Notes under the pieces: model-generated
Told to the model about the DNA's origin: nothing
The model's database searches: none
Seen by the model: the letters and a program-made list of their open reading frames with translations, nothing else
Assembly (NCBI RefSeq): GCF_004339675.1
Contig: NZ_SLVM01000028.1
Location: forward strand, 1 to 46,103
DNA: 46,103 nt
Direction of reading: 5' to 3'
Origin: Rhodovulum steppense
GTDB taxonomy: Bacteria > Pseudomonadota > Alphaproteobacteria > Rhodobacterales > Rhodobacteraceae
Made by a program: the position numbers and the translations under genes
In this document: one piece after another, positions 9,538-17,801 of the stretch
Numbering within the stretch: the first letter of the stretch is position 1
How the letters are laid out: each line of letters starts with the position of its first letter

Positions 9538-10116
9538 ATGCGCCCGCTGCTCTTTGCCCTCGCTGTCGCCGCGGCCCCGGTTGCCGGTCTGGCCGAGACC
9601 TGGCGCGGCACGCCCGAGGTGCCCCATACCGTCGAACAGGAAGCGGATGGGATCGAGATCCGAAGCTACCCGCCCCGCACGGTGGCCGAGGTGACCGTCC
9701 AAGGCGAGCGCCCCGCCGCCGCGAGACGCGGCTTCGTCGAACTCTTCGACTACATCAACGGCGAGAACGCCGCGCAGGGCAAGATCGCCATGACCGTTCC
9801 GGTCGACCAGACCCGGACCGACCGGGGCTGGACGCTGCGCTTCTTCATGCCCGAGGGCGCGAATATCGACAGCCTGCCCGCCCCCGAAAGCGCCCATGTG
9901 GCGCTGCGCCGCCTGCCCGCCGAGCGCATGCTCGTCACCCGGTTTTCCGGCCGCCCGACCCCGGCACGGCTTTCCTCCGCCGAGGCGGCCCTGCGCGCCC
10001 ATGCGGCCGAACGGGGACTCGCGACCGTGGGTGCGCCGCGGCTGATGTTCTACGACGGTCCGTTCACGCCGCCCTGGAGCCGACGCAACGAAATCGGGCT
10101 GGTGCTTGCCCGATAG
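9538..10116 (+). CDS. SOUL-family heme-binding-like protein, exported
   Basis: 192-residue protein with an N-terminal signal peptide (MRPLLFALAVAAAPVAGLAE) and the SOUL/HBP fold. Family marks are EVPHTVEQEADGIEIRSYPPR, NGENAAQGKIAMTVPV, the FFMPEG segment, and a C-terminal MFYDGPFTPPWSRRNEIGL that is very typical of bacterial SOUL proteins. It should be periplasmic; heme or tetrapyrrole binding is a family property not shown here. The start at 9538 was chosen for the signal peptide and the AAGGATGGAG ribosome site just upstream. It is monocistronic and divergent from leuC. Confidence 0.88.
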   Translation: MRPLLFALAVAAAPVAGLAETWRGTPEVPHTVEQEADGIEIRSYPPRTVAEVTVQGERPAAARRGFVELFDYINGENAAQGKIAMTVPVDQTRTDRGWTLRFFMPEGANIDSLPAPESAHVALRRLPAERMLVTRFSGRPTPARLSSAEAALRAHAAERGLATVGAPRLMFYDGPFTPPWSRRNEIGLVLAR

Positions 10117-10138
10117 GGCCTGCGACATGCGGCGATCA

Positions 10139-10167
10139 TTGAGATTTCACCTTTCCGATGCTAGATT
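10139..10167 (+). promoter_or_regulatory. Sigma70-like promoter for rsfS-rlmH
   Basis: A -35 TTGAGA (10139-10144) and a -10 TAGATT (10162-10167) are separated by 17 bp, in an A+T-richer pocket after the SOUL gene. The predicted start near 10174 leaves a short leader before the AGGAGG at 10209-10214. Confidence 0.6.
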
Positions 10168-10273
10168 GGCGTCAGGCCCGGCGCCGGGGCATGGACGGCG
10201 CGCAGCGTAGGAGGACGATGTCCTGTCCCACCATCTCGAAGCGGCCCGCGAGGCGGCCGCGCCGAATCCCGCC

Positions 10274-10639
10274 ATGACCGGCCGGGTTCCCGATATGTCG
10301 AGCGAAGAACTGCTGGACCATATCCTCGCCTCCCTTTCCGACGACAAGGCCGAAGACGTGATCACGATCGACCTGCGCGGCAAGTCGAGCATCGCCGATT
10401 ACATGGTGATCTGTTCGGGCCGCTCCACCCGCCAGGTCGCCGCGATCTCGGAAAAGCTCAAGGACCGGCTCAAGCAGGATCTCGGCCGCAACTCCAAGCT
10501 CGAGGGCAAGGACCAGGGCGACTGGGTCCTGATCGACACCGGCGACGTGATCGTCCATGTCTTCCGCCCCGAAGTGCGCGAGTTCTACCAGCTCGAGAAG
10601 ATGTGGCTGCCCGCAGGCGTGCCCGCCGCACGGGCCTGA
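10274..10639 (+). CDS. rsfS: Ribosome silencing factor RsfS
   Basis: 121-residue RsfS/Iojap protein, which binds ribosomal protein uL14 and blocks subunit joining when nutrients are scarce. Motifs are ILASLSDDKAEDVITIDL, SIADYMVICSGRSTRQ and GDWVLIDTGDVIVHVF. Neighbour rlmH directly follows, as in most bacteria. The start is uncertain. The first in-frame ATG (10274) has no Shine-Dalgarno. A strong AGGAGG at 10209-10214 is placed ideally for an in-frame CTG at 10223, which would add 17 residues. The same SD is only 3 nt from an out-of-frame ATG at 10218, which opens a 19-codon ORF ending ATGA on the rsfS ATG. Confidence 0.93.
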   Translation: MTGRVPDMSSEELLDHILASLSDDKAEDVITIDLRGKSSIADYMVICSGRSTRQVAAISEKLKDRLKQDLGRNSKLEGKDQGDWVLIDTGDVIVHVFRPEVREFYQLEKMWLPAGVPAARA

Positions 10640-11110
10640 ATGCGACTCCATCTCTGCGCGGTGGGCCGGCTGCGCTCCGGCCCCGAGCGCGCGCTGGTCG
10701 ACGATTACGCGGCCCGGTTCGACCGGACCGGCCGCGCGCTGGGCCTCGGCCCGCTGACCGTCGTTGAAATCGAGGACCGCAAGGGCGGCGGCCCCGCCGC
10801 CGAGGCGGCGCTTCTGGCCCGCGCGCTGCCCGAGGGCGCGGCGCTCTGCGCGCTCGACGAACGCGGCCAGATGCTGTCCTCGCCGGATTTCGCCGCGCTC
10901 CTGGCCCGCTGGCGCGATTCGGGCCGCTCCGCCGCCGCCTTCCTGATCGGCGGCGCCGACGGGCTAGACCCCGCCCTGCGCGCCCGGGCCGACACCGCGC
11001 TGTCCTTCGGGCCGATGGTCTGGCCGCACATGCTGGCCCGCGCGATGCTGGCCGAACAGCTCTACCGCGCCGCCCAGATCCTCGCAGGCACCCCCTATCA
11101 CCGAATCTGA
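10640..11110 (+). CDS. rlmH: 23S rRNA (pseudouridine-1915-N3) methyltransferase RlmH
   Basis: 156-residue SPOUT methyltransferase that modifies pseudouridine 1915 in helix 69 of 23S rRNA. The trefoil-knot signatures are present: FLIGGADGLDP for SAM binding, and the C-terminal MVWPHMLARAMLAEQLYRAA followed by GTPYHR. Length is as expected (about 155). Its ATG follows the rsfS TGA with no gap, so the two are one operon. Confidence 0.97.
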   Translation: MRLHLCAVGRLRSGPERALVDDYAARFDRTGRALGLGPLTVVEIEDRKGGGPAAEAALLARALPEGAALCALDERGQMLSSPDFAALLARWRDSGRSAAAFLIGGADGLDPALRARADTALSFGPMVWPHMLARAMLAEQLYRAAQILAGTPYHRI

Positions 11111-11140
11111 GCTTCTTCTGGCCAGAAATATCCCCCGCGG
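11111..11140. repeat. Copy 1 of a CTTCTTCT(T/G)GCC..AAATA.CCCCCGCG 3'-flank motif
   Basis: Just after the rlmH stop the sequence CTTCTTCTGGCC-AGAAATATCCCCCGCG appears. A near-copy (CTTCTTCTTGGCC-CAAATACCCCCGCG) follows the LOG-family gene at about 19537-19562. Both sit directly downstream of a stop codon. This looks like a dispersed gene-end element, possibly linked to termination or RNA stability. Confidence 0.45.
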
Positions 11141-11219
11141 AGCGCCCCACGAATGGAGTCGGCACAGAGGGCCGCACCCCTCGCGGCTCCGGTTGTCCTT
11201 CCCCGCCTCCGCGCCTAGA

Positions 11220-11244
11220 AGGGGCCGAACCGTGAAAGGCCCCT
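11220..11244 (+). promoter_or_regulatory. Hairpin immediately upstream of gpmI
   Basis: AGGGGCC (11220-11226) can pair with GGCCCCT (11238-11244), only 4 nt before the gpmI ATG. It would hide the region where the ribosome lands. It may be only a compositional effect of G+C-rich DNA. Confidence 0.25.
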
Positions 11245-11248
11245 GCCC

Positions 11249-12769
11249 ATGACCGCGCCGAAACCCGTGATCCTGTGCATCCTCGATGGCTGGGGCATCG
11301 GCCCCACGCGCAAGGACAACGCCCCCGAACTGGCCGCCACGCCCAATTTCGACCGGCTGATGGCGACCTGCCCGCATGCGCGGCTGATCACCCACGGCCC
11401 CGATGCCGGGCTGCCGTCGGGGCAGATGGGCAATTCCGAGGTGGGGCATACCAATATCGGCGCAGGGCGCGTGGTGGCGATGGATCTGGGCCAGATCGAC
11501 CTTGCCATCGAGGATGGCAGCTTTTTCGAGAATGCGGCGCTGCGCGACTTCATCGCGCGGGTCAAGGCGGCCGGTGGCACCGCGCATCTGATCGGGCTTG
11601 TGTCGGATGGCGGCGTGCATGGCCATATCCGCCACATCCTCGCCGCCGCGCGCGCGATCACTGCGGCGGGCGTTCCGGTCGCGATCCACGCGTTGACCGA
11701 CGGGCGCGATGTGACCCCGAAATCCGCCGACCGCTTCATCGCCGAGCTGGTTTCGGGCCTGCCCGAGGGCGCCCATGTCGCCAGCGTGATCGGCCGCTAT
11801 TACGCGATGGACCGCGACAACCGCTGGGGCCGGGTGCAACTGGCCTATCACGCCATGGCAAGCGGGCTGGGCGAGGCGGCGGACACGCCCGAGGCCGCGG
11901 TCACCGCTGCCTATGATCGGGGCGAGACAGACGAGTTCATCGAACCCACCGTGATCGCCGATGCGCCCGGAATCACGGATGGCAACGGGCTGTTCTGCCT
12001 GAATTTCCGTGCCGACCGCGCCCGCGAGATCCTGCGCGCCTTTGCCGATCCGGGCTTCGACGCCTTCGAGACGGGCCGCCGTCCGCGGCTTTCCGCGATC
12101 CTCGGCATGGTGGAATATTCCGACGCGCATAACGACTGGATGACCACGGTCTTCCCCGCCCGCGAGATCGTCAACACGCTGGGCGCTTGGGTGGCCCGGC
12201 ACGGGCTGCGCCAGTTCCGCCTGGCCGAAACCGAGAAATACCCCCATGTCACCTTCTTCCTGAACGGCGGCAAGGAAGTGCCCGAGCCGGGCGAGGACCG
12301 CTTCATGCCACCCTCGCCGCAGGTGGCAACCTATGATCTGCAACCCGAGATGAGCGCCGAGGCCGTCACCGATGCGCTGGTCGCGGCCATCGGCAAGGGC
12401 TACGATCTGATCGTGGTGAACTACGCGAATCCCGACATGGTCGGACATACCGGCATTCTGGACGCCGCGATCCGGGCCTGCGAGGCGGTCGATCACGGCC
12501 TTGGCCGGGCCATCGCGGCGCTGGAGCAGGCGGGCGGCGCGATGATCGTCACCGCCGATCACGGCAATTGCGAGATGATGCGCGATCCCGAGACCGGCGG
12601 GCCGCATACCGCGCATACGCTGAACCCGGTGCCCGTGATCCTTGTGGGCGGCCCAGAAGGCGCGCGTCTGCGCGAGGGGCGGCTGGCCGATCTGGCGCCC
12701 ACGGTGCTGGACCTGATGGGCCTGCCGAAACCGCCCGAGATGACCGGCTCCAGCCTGATCGAGACGTGA
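11249..12769 (+). CDS. gpmI: 2,3-bisphosphoglycerate-independent phosphoglycerate mutase
   Basis: 506-residue Mn-dependent enzyme interconverting 3- and 2-phosphoglycerate in glycolysis/gluconeogenesis. Alkaline-phosphatase-fold marks are ILDGWGIG (11-18, metal Asp13), the nucleophile in QMGNSEVGHTNIGAG (Ser63), ALTDGRDVTPKSA, and TADHGNCEMM near 435-445. The length is standard. Its TGA overlaps the GTG start of the next gene (GTGA), indicating an operon with the EnvC-like protein and ctpA. Confidence 0.97.
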   Translation: MTAPKPVILCILDGWGIGPTRKDNAPELAATPNFDRLMATCPHARLITHGPDAGLPSGQMGNSEVGHTNIGAGRVVAMDLGQIDLAIEDGSFFENAALRDFIARVKAAGGTAHLIGLVSDGGVHGHIRHILAAARAITAAGVPVAIHALTDGRDVTPKSADRFIAELVSGLPEGAHVASVIGRYYAMDRDNRWGRVQLAYHAMASGLGEAADTPEAAVTAAYDRGETDEFIEPTVIADAPGITDGNGLFCLNFRADRAREILRAFADPGFDAFETGRRPRLSAILGMVEYSDAHNDWMTTVFPAREIVNTLGAWVARHGLRQFRLAETEKYPHVTFFLNGGKEVPEPGEDRFMPPSPQVATYDLQPEMSAEAVTDALVAAIGKGYDLIVVNYANPDMVGHTGILDAAIRACEAVDHGLGRAIAALEQAGGAMIVTADHGNCEMMRDPETGGPHTAHTLNPVPVILVGGPEGARLREGRLADLAPTVLDLMGLPKPPEMTGSSLIET

Positions 12770-13905
12770 GACGCGCGCGCGCCCTCCTTGTGATCCTTGC
12801 GCTGGCGGGCGCCGCGCCTGCCGCCGCCCAGAGCGCCCCTGCCGAAACCGCGCGCGCCGCTGCCGAGGCGCTGCGCGCGGCGGCGCGGTCGCTTCAGGAC
12901 GCAGAGGGCGCGCGCGACCGGGTCGCGGCACTCAGCGAGACGATCCGCGCCTATGAGGACGGGTTGGCCGCGCTGCGCGAGGGGATGCGGCGTGCGGCGA
13001 TCCGCGAGCAGGCCATCGCGCTGGTGCTCGACGCCCGCCGGGCCGAGATCGCGCAGTTGCTGGGCGCGCTGTCGGGCATGCCGCAAAGCCCCGAGACGCT
13101 CTTGCTGCATCCTGCCGGGCCGCTCGGCACCGCGCGCGCAGGCATGATGCTGGGCGAGGTCACACCCGTTCTTAAGGCCGAGGCGGACGCCCTGCGCACC
13201 CGGCTTGAGGAAATCGCGTTGATGCGCGCGCTTCAGGAAAGCGCCGCCCAGACGCTGGCCGAGGGGCTGGCCGGGGCACAGCGGGCGCGCACGGAACTCA
13301 GCCAGGCGATGTCCGAGCGCCGCGACCTGCCGCGCCGCTTCGCCGCCGATCCCGACCGGCTGCGCGACCTGATCGAGGCCAGCGACACGCTAGACGGCTT
13401 TGCGGCGGGGCTGGCCCAAACGGAAGGACCGACCGCGCCCGAAAACAGCCTGCCCGGGGATTTCGCGGCCCTGCGAGGGCGACTGGCGCTGCCGGTCGAG
13501 GCGACCATCCTGCGCCGCTTCGACGAATCCGACGCGGCCGACGTGTCGCGCCCTGGTCTGGTGCTGGCAACCCGCCCGCTGGCGCTTGTCACGACGCCGG
13601 TCCCGGCGACGATCCGCTATCGCGGGCCGCTGCTCGACTACGGAAACGTGATCGTACTGGAACCCGCCGAGGGCTATCTGATGGTTCTGGCGGGGTTGGC
13701 CGAGGTCTACGGAGCCGAGGGCGAGGTACTATCGGCGGGCCGCCCGGTGGGACTGATGGGCGGCGCCGATCCGCGGACGGCGGCGTTTCTGGATGGCGCC
13801 TCAAATCGTGATGGCGATTTGCGCACGGAAACGCTTTATATGGAACTGAGACAGGGCGGACGCCCGGTGGACCCCGAACCGTGGTTCACGCACGACAAGG
13901 ATTGA
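12766..13905 (+). CDS. EnvC-like murein hydrolase activator (degenerate LytM domain)
   Basis: 379-residue exported protein. It has a signal peptide (about 1-21, ending APAAAQ), a long Ala/Glu/Arg-rich coiled-coil region (about 25-230), and a C-terminal LytM/M23-like domain (PGLVLATRPLALV, YRGPLLDYGNVIVLEP, YLMVLAGLAEV). The zinc ligands of active M23 peptidases (HxxxD and HxH) are not seen, as in EnvC, which activates amidases rather than cutting murein itself. The GTG start at 12766 overlaps the gpmI stop; the longer upstream frame lies inside gpmI and was not used. It is followed 7 bp later by ctpA, the common alphaproteobacterial order. Confidence 0.85.
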   Translation: MRRARALLVILALAGAAPAAAQSAPAETARAAAEALRAAARSLQDAEGARDRVAALSETIRAYEDGLAALREGMRRAAIREQAIALVLDARRAEIAQLLGALSGMPQSPETLLLHPAGPLGTARAGMMLGEVTPVLKAEADALRTRLEEIALMRALQESAAQTLAEGLAGAQRARTELSQAMSERRDLPRRFAADPDRLRDLIEASDTLDGFAAGLAQTEGPTAPENSLPGDFAALRGRLALPVEATILRRFDESDAADVSRPGLVLATRPLALVTTPVPATIRYRGPLLDYGNVIVLEPAEGYLMVLAGLAEVYGAEGEVLSAGRPVGLMGGADPRTAAFLDGASNRDGDLRTETLYMELRQGGRPVDPEPWFTHDKD

Positions 13906-13912
13906 GGACGCC

Positions 13913-15244
13913 ATGAAGAAATTCGCGTTGGCCGCGCTGGGCGGCACCATTGCCGGGGCGGTCCTGGCCACACAGGTGGCCGGTCCGCTGCTCGCGCAAG
14001 AGGCCGCCCGCAAGAGTTCGGTCTACGAACAGCTCGACCTTTTCGGCGATGTGTTCGAACGCATCCGCGCGCAATATGTCGAGGAGGTGGACGAGTCCAA
14101 GCTGATCGAGGCCGCGATCAACGGAATGCTGACCTCGCTCGACCCGCATTCGGGCTACCTGCCGCCCAAGGATTTCGACGACATGCAGGTGCAGACCCGG
14201 GGCGAGTTCGGGGGGCTGGGCATCGAAGTCACGCAGGAGGACGGTTTCGTCAAGGTGGTCTCGCCGATCGACGGCACGCCTGCCGACGAGGCCGGGATCG
14301 AGGCGGGCGATTTCATCACCCATGTCGACGGCGAAAGCGTGCTGGGCCTGACCCTGGACCAGGCGGTCGAGATGATGCGCGGCCCCGTGGGAAGCGAGAT
14401 CGTTATCACCGTGGTCCGCCCGGCGACCGAACCTTTCGACGTCACCATCATCCGTGACACGATCAAGCTGACGGCGGTGCGCTCGCGCGTTCAGGGGGAT
14501 ACGGTGGTGCTGCGCGTGACCACCTTTAACGACCAGACCTATACCAATCTCGAAGCCGAGTGGCAGAAGTCGGTCGAGGAACTGGGCGGCATCGAGAATG
14601 TCAAAGGCGTCGTGCTGGATCTGCGCAACAACCCGGGCGGGCTGCTGCCGCAGGCGATCAAGGTGTCCGACGCCTTCCTCGATGCGGGCGAGATCGTCTC
14701 GACCCGTGGCCGCAACCCGCAGGACAGCGACCGCTTCAACGCCACCAAGGGCGACATCACCGGCGGCAAGCCGATCGTGGTGCTGATCAATGGCGGTTCG
14801 GCCTCGGCCTCCGAGATCGTGGCCGGTGCGCTCAAGGATCATCGCCGCGCCATCGTGGTCGGCACCAAGAGCTTCGGCAAGGGCTCGGTCCAGACGGTGA
14901 TGCCGCTGAAGGGCAATAGCGCGATGCGGCTGACGACCTCGCGCTACTACACCCCCTCGGGCCGGTCGATCCAGGCGCTCGGCGTGTCGCCCGACATCGT
15001 CGTGGCCCAGCCCCCGCGCAGCCCGGTTGCCGAGGAAGAGACGCCCAATGGCCGCCCCAGCCGGTCCGAGGCTGATCTGCGCGGCGCGCTCGGCAATGAC
15101 AGCATGACCGAGGATGAACGCCGCCAGGCCGAGGAAGAGTTGCAGAAGGCCGAGGCCGCCGCCAAGCTGCGCGAGGAGGATTACCAGCTCGCCTATGCGA
15201 TCGACATCCTCAAGGGCCTCTCGGCGCTTGGCCCGAACGACTAG
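13913..15244 (+). CDS. ctpA: Carboxy-terminal processing protease (S41)
   Basis: 443-residue periplasmic serine protease. It has a signal or anchor segment (1-28), a PDZ domain (about 92-172, with GGLGIEV and GSEIVITVVR), and the S41 catalytic core. The core shows LDLRNNPGGLL (235-245), the Ser-containing GGSASASEI (294-302) and the Lys-containing KSFGKGSVQ (319-327, K323). The C-terminal tail is Glu/Ala-rich and helical. In this family the enzyme trims C-termini of exported proteins or murein hydrolases, which fits its position behind an EnvC-like factor. The start has GAGGACGCC just ahead of it. Confidence 0.95.
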   Translation: MKKFALAALGGTIAGAVLATQVAGPLLAQEAARKSSVYEQLDLFGDVFERIRAQYVEEVDESKLIEAAINGMLTSLDPHSGYLPPKDFDDMQVQTRGEFGGLGIEVTQEDGFVKVVSPIDGTPADEAGIEAGDFITHVDGESVLGLTLDQAVEMMRGPVGSEIVITVVRPATEPFDVTIIRDTIKLTAVRSRVQGDTVVLRVTTFNDQTYTNLEAEWQKSVEELGGIENVKGVVLDLRNNPGGLLPQAIKVSDAFLDAGEIVSTRGRNPQDSDRFNATKGDITGGKPIVVLINGGSASASEIVAGALKDHRRAIVVGTKSFGKGSVQTVMPLKGNSAMRLTTSRYYTPSGRSIQALGVSPDIVVAQPPRSPVAEEETPNGRPSRSEADLRGALGNDSMTEDERRQAEEELQKAEAAAKLREEDYQLAYAIDILKGLSALGPND

Positions 15245-15262
15245 AAAGGACAGGGCCGGACC

Positions 15263-15772
15263 ATGCGCCGGCCCGCCATGCCCATGCTGAGCCCCGAAGA
15301 AATCGAGAAGCTGCCCTATCGCCCCTGCGTCGGCGTCATGCTGGTGAATGCCGAGGGCCGCGTCTTCGTCGGTCAGCGCAAGGACTGGCCCGAACCTGCC
15401 TGGCAGATGCCCCAGGGCGGCATCGACGCGGACGAGGACCCGCTGGCGGCGGCGCTGCGCGAACTGTTCGAGGAAACCGGGGTGACGCCCGATCTGGTCG
15501 AGGTGATCGACCACACCGCCGACTGGGTGCAGTACGACCTGCCGCCCGAGTTGATGGGCAAGATCTGGAAGGGGCGCTATCGCGGCCAGAGGCAGCTCTG
15601 GTTCCTGATGCGCTTTCTCGGCACCGACGACCAGATCGACATCGCGACCGAGCATCCCGAGTTCTCGGAATGGGCCTGGCTCGACCCCGCCCAACTGGCG
15701 GCCAGCATCGTGCCCTTCAAGCGCGCGGTCTACGAGCGCGTCGTTGCCGAGCTTTCCGGGCGGATAGGCTGA
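15263..15772 (+). CDS. rppH: RNA pyrophosphohydrolase (Nudix)
   Basis: 169-residue Nudix hydrolase that removes pyrophosphate from 5'-triphosphorylated RNA and so starts 5'-end-dependent decay. The Nudix box spans residues 52-74 (GGIDADEDP ... RELFEETGV). It is preceded by WQMPQG, followed by the YDLPPEL and RGQRQLWFL segments typical of RppH. Position after ctpA is the usual one in alphaproteobacteria. ATG codons at 15263, 15278 and 15284 are all possible; the first has AAAGGA about 12 nt upstream. Some relatives act on dinucleoside polyphosphates. Confidence 0.93.
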   Translation: MRRPAMPMLSPEEIEKLPYRPCVGVMLVNAEGRVFVGQRKDWPEPAWQMPQGGIDADEDPLAAALRELFEETGVTPDLVEVIDHTADWVQYDLPPELMGKIWKGRYRGQRQLWFLMRFLGTDDQIDIATEHPEFSEWAWLDPAQLAASIVPFKRAVYERVVAELSGRIG

Positions 15773-15834
15773 ACCCGAGCTTGCCCCCAGGACCGAAATC
15801 GCGCATCGAAGCGGCGACCAAACCGAGGGGACGC

Positions 15835-16689
15835 ATGACCGGGAAGATCGACACCCGCGCGGTGGGGCTTGATGCGGGCCTTGCCTTCATCCGCTGGCTG
15901 ACCGGGGCCGAGAACCTGCATTACGGGCTGTGGACCGGCCTTGACGTGACAGCGGCCAATCTGGGCCGGGCACAGGCGGCCTATACCGAACGGCTGTTCT
16001 CGTACCTGCCCCAAGGGCGGCTGAGGATTCTCGATATCGGCGGCGGGGCGGGCGAAACGGCTGCGAAACTGATCGCGCTGGGCCACGAGGTCGAGATCGT
16101 GGTGCCCAGCGCCTTCCTCGCCAGCCGCTGCCGCGCCAACGCGCCCGCGGCCAAGGTGCACGAGATGCCGTTCCAGGATTTCGCCTCGGCCCCGCGCTTC
16201 GATCTGTGCCTGTTCTCGGAAAGCTTCCAGTACATCCCCTGCGCGCTGGCGCTCGACAAGGCCGCCGGCCTTCTGGTGCCCGGCGGCGAGATCCTGATCG
16301 CGGACTGTTTCCGATCGGACGGTTTCCAGGGCGGTGGCCGGATCCGCGCCGCGGGCGGCGGGCACCGGCTGGCCCTGATGCGCACGGAGCTGGCGGCGCG
16401 CGGCCTCGTGCCGCTGGCCGAGGAGGACATCACCGAGGCCGTCGCCCCCTCGATCGAGCTGGAACAGGCGCTGTTCAACGTGTTCGGCCATGCCATCACG
16501 CGGATCGACGCAGAACTGGCCGCGAAACGCCCGCGCGGGCGATGGCTGATGCACCGCGCGCTGGGCCTTGTGCTGAACGCGCGCCGCCGCGAAAGACTGG
16601 CCGCCCGGCTGATGGGGCGCGAACGCACGGCCAAGGCGTTCTGCCGCGACAACCGCTACATGATCTTCCGGCTGCGCCCCGGCGGCTGA
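15835..16689 (+). CDS. Class I SAM-dependent methyltransferase, substrate unknown
   Basis: 284-residue soluble protein with the SAM-binding motif I ILDIGGGAGETAA (65-77) and an acidic segment after strand 4 (FDLCLFSESFQYI). An upstream LHYGLWTGLDVT resembles small-molecule methyltransferases that act on lipids or polyols. The C-terminal part is basic (LNARRRERLAARLMGRER). ATG at 15835 is preceded by GAGGGG. The gene lies 62 bp after rppH and its stop faces that of the next minus-strand gene across 3 bp. The substrate cannot be inferred. Confidence 0.8.
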   Translation: MTGKIDTRAVGLDAGLAFIRWLTGAENLHYGLWTGLDVTAANLGRAQAAYTERLFSYLPQGRLRILDIGGGAGETAAKLIALGHEVEIVVPSAFLASRCRANAPAAKVHEMPFQDFASAPRFDLCLFSESFQYIPCALALDKAAGLLVPGGEILIADCFRSDGFQGGGRIRAAGGGHRLALMRTELAARGLVPLAEEDITEAVAPSIELEQALFNVFGHAITRIDAELAAKRPRGRWLMHRALGLVLNARRRERLAARLMGRERTAKAFCRDNRYMIFRLRPGG

Positions 16690-16692
16690 GGG

Positions 16693-17034
16693 TCAGTCGT
16701 CCTCGTCACCGTCGAAGAACGGCTCCATCTGCGCCACGATCACCGCGTTCTCGGCCAGCGCCCGGTCCATCAGAGCGGCTTCCTCGGCGTCGATCTCATG
16801 GCCCTGCGCGCGCCGCTCCTCGGCGGTGCCGTAGCCCGTGACATCCAGCGGCGCGAGCCCGGCCTGCTTCAGCACGGTAACGGTTTCGCGCACCGCCTCG
16901 GCCTCGTCCACGCCCGAGGCATAACACATCAGCCCCGCCCCCGTGGCGCCCTCGGGCAGCCCGTCGTCAGGCTTGCGCCCGACCTCGACGAGCAGGGTAT
17001 AGACGTGGTGCGGCTTCTTCGGTTTTTCGGTCAC
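16693..17034 (-). CDS. Small conserved hypothetical protein
   Basis: 113-residue soluble acidic protein (KPKKPHHVYTLLVEVGRK near the start, GLMCYASGVDEAEAVRETV in the middle, MEPFFDGDEDD at the end). It is well formed, with codon use like the neighbouring housekeeping genes. It looks like a lineage-conserved unknown; no domain is recognised. It is transcribed toward the methyltransferase, with stops 3 bp apart, and lies downstream of the HEPN-like gene and dapD on the same strand. Confidence 0.7.
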   Translation of the reverse strand: MTEKPKKPHHVYTLLVEVGRKPDDGLPEGATGAGLMCYASGVDEAEAVRETVTVLKQAGLAPLDVTGYGTAEERRAQGHEIDAEEAALMDRALAENAVIVAQMEPFFDGDEDD

Positions 17035-17090
17035 AGGCGAACCTTTTCAAGAACCGGCTTCGGGAAACAACCAATAGTCAGGCGCTAAAC

Positions 17091-17801
17091 CTATCGGCCA
17101 CCCCGTGGAGGCAAGTTGATCTTTCGACTGGGACGGAAGCAAGGCGGCAAGGTGTTTCGATTCATGAAGCGAATGGCCTCATCCGATGCATTGGCGAAGT
17201 CGAGAGCGTTGAGCCAATTCAGCAGCCTTTCGCTATACCCGGTGACATTCACCAGAAAGACGGCCTCTGTGACAGGGCGGCCAAGGGATTCGCTCGCTGT
17301 TTCGATAAACTGCTGAAGCACTGCGAAAAAGTCATTCAGCGAATTGAGTGAAGGGACTGATAGAGGTCGGCCGTTAATGATAACCTCGGCATCCAGATGC
17401 GCGATATGCCAGTGGCGCAGGATTTCCAGGTCTTGGTCTTTCCGAAACCGGGACAACATATCGGCCAAGTGTCCCTCTGCCTCGGCGGGCAGACCTGCAT
17501 CTTGAAATGCCGCGACAACCCCATGAGCGGATAAGTTCCGGCGCGGCCCACTCTTGGTGCGTGTTTCTTTCCCATCGGTCAACCGGGCAATGCCGAGATG
17601 AAGACGCTCGCTGTAAACGTCGAGCATCTCGGAGAACAGACCCGGGGCAAGCTTGTTCAATAGGGGGACCGAAGTCTCCGGTTCGCCAAAGTAGAGTTCA
17701 TGAAGCGTCCAGTAGACGCGACCGAGCCGCTGACACTCCCCCCAGAAGTAGTCGAAATGTCTCGTGGCGACGTTCAGCGCGTTGTCCGGTCCGTCAGTCA
17801 C
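17091..17801 (-). CDS. HEPN/AbiU2-like domain protein starting inside dapD
   Basis: 236-residue protein whose N-terminal two thirds resemble the HEPN_AbiU2 domain: [18 protein letters not shown] (16-33), [16 protein letters not shown] (45-60), [10 protein letters not shown] (67-76), a conserved NLSAHG, and [16 protein letters not shown] (125-140). R129-x5-H135 fits the Rx4-6H HEPN ribonuclease motif. Family members include abortive-infection and toxin-type RNases; activity here is inferred. The GTG start (17799-17801) lies inside the last codons of dapD (8-bp overlap). No other ORF encodes an obvious antitoxin. Its base composition is clearly less G+C-rich than dapD and the downstream gene, suggesting acquisition. 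Confident as a gene; moderately sure of the domain. Confidence 0.7.
   Translation of the reverse strand: MTDGPDNALNVATRHFDYFWGECQRLGRVYWTLHELYFGEPETSVPLLNKLAPGLFSEMLDVYSERLHLGIARLTDGKETRTKSGPRRNLSAHGVVAAFQDAGLPAEAEGHLADMLSRFRKDQDLEILRHWHIAHLDAEVIINGRPLSVPSLNSLNDFFAVLQQFIETASESLGRPVTEAVFLVNVTGYSERLLNWLNALDFANASDEAIRFMNRNTLPPCFRPSRKINLPPRGGR

Noticed and set aside
13886-15694. 602-codon minus-strand ORF opposite ctpA and rppH
   Set aside because: Antisense shadow of two well-supported plus-strand genes.
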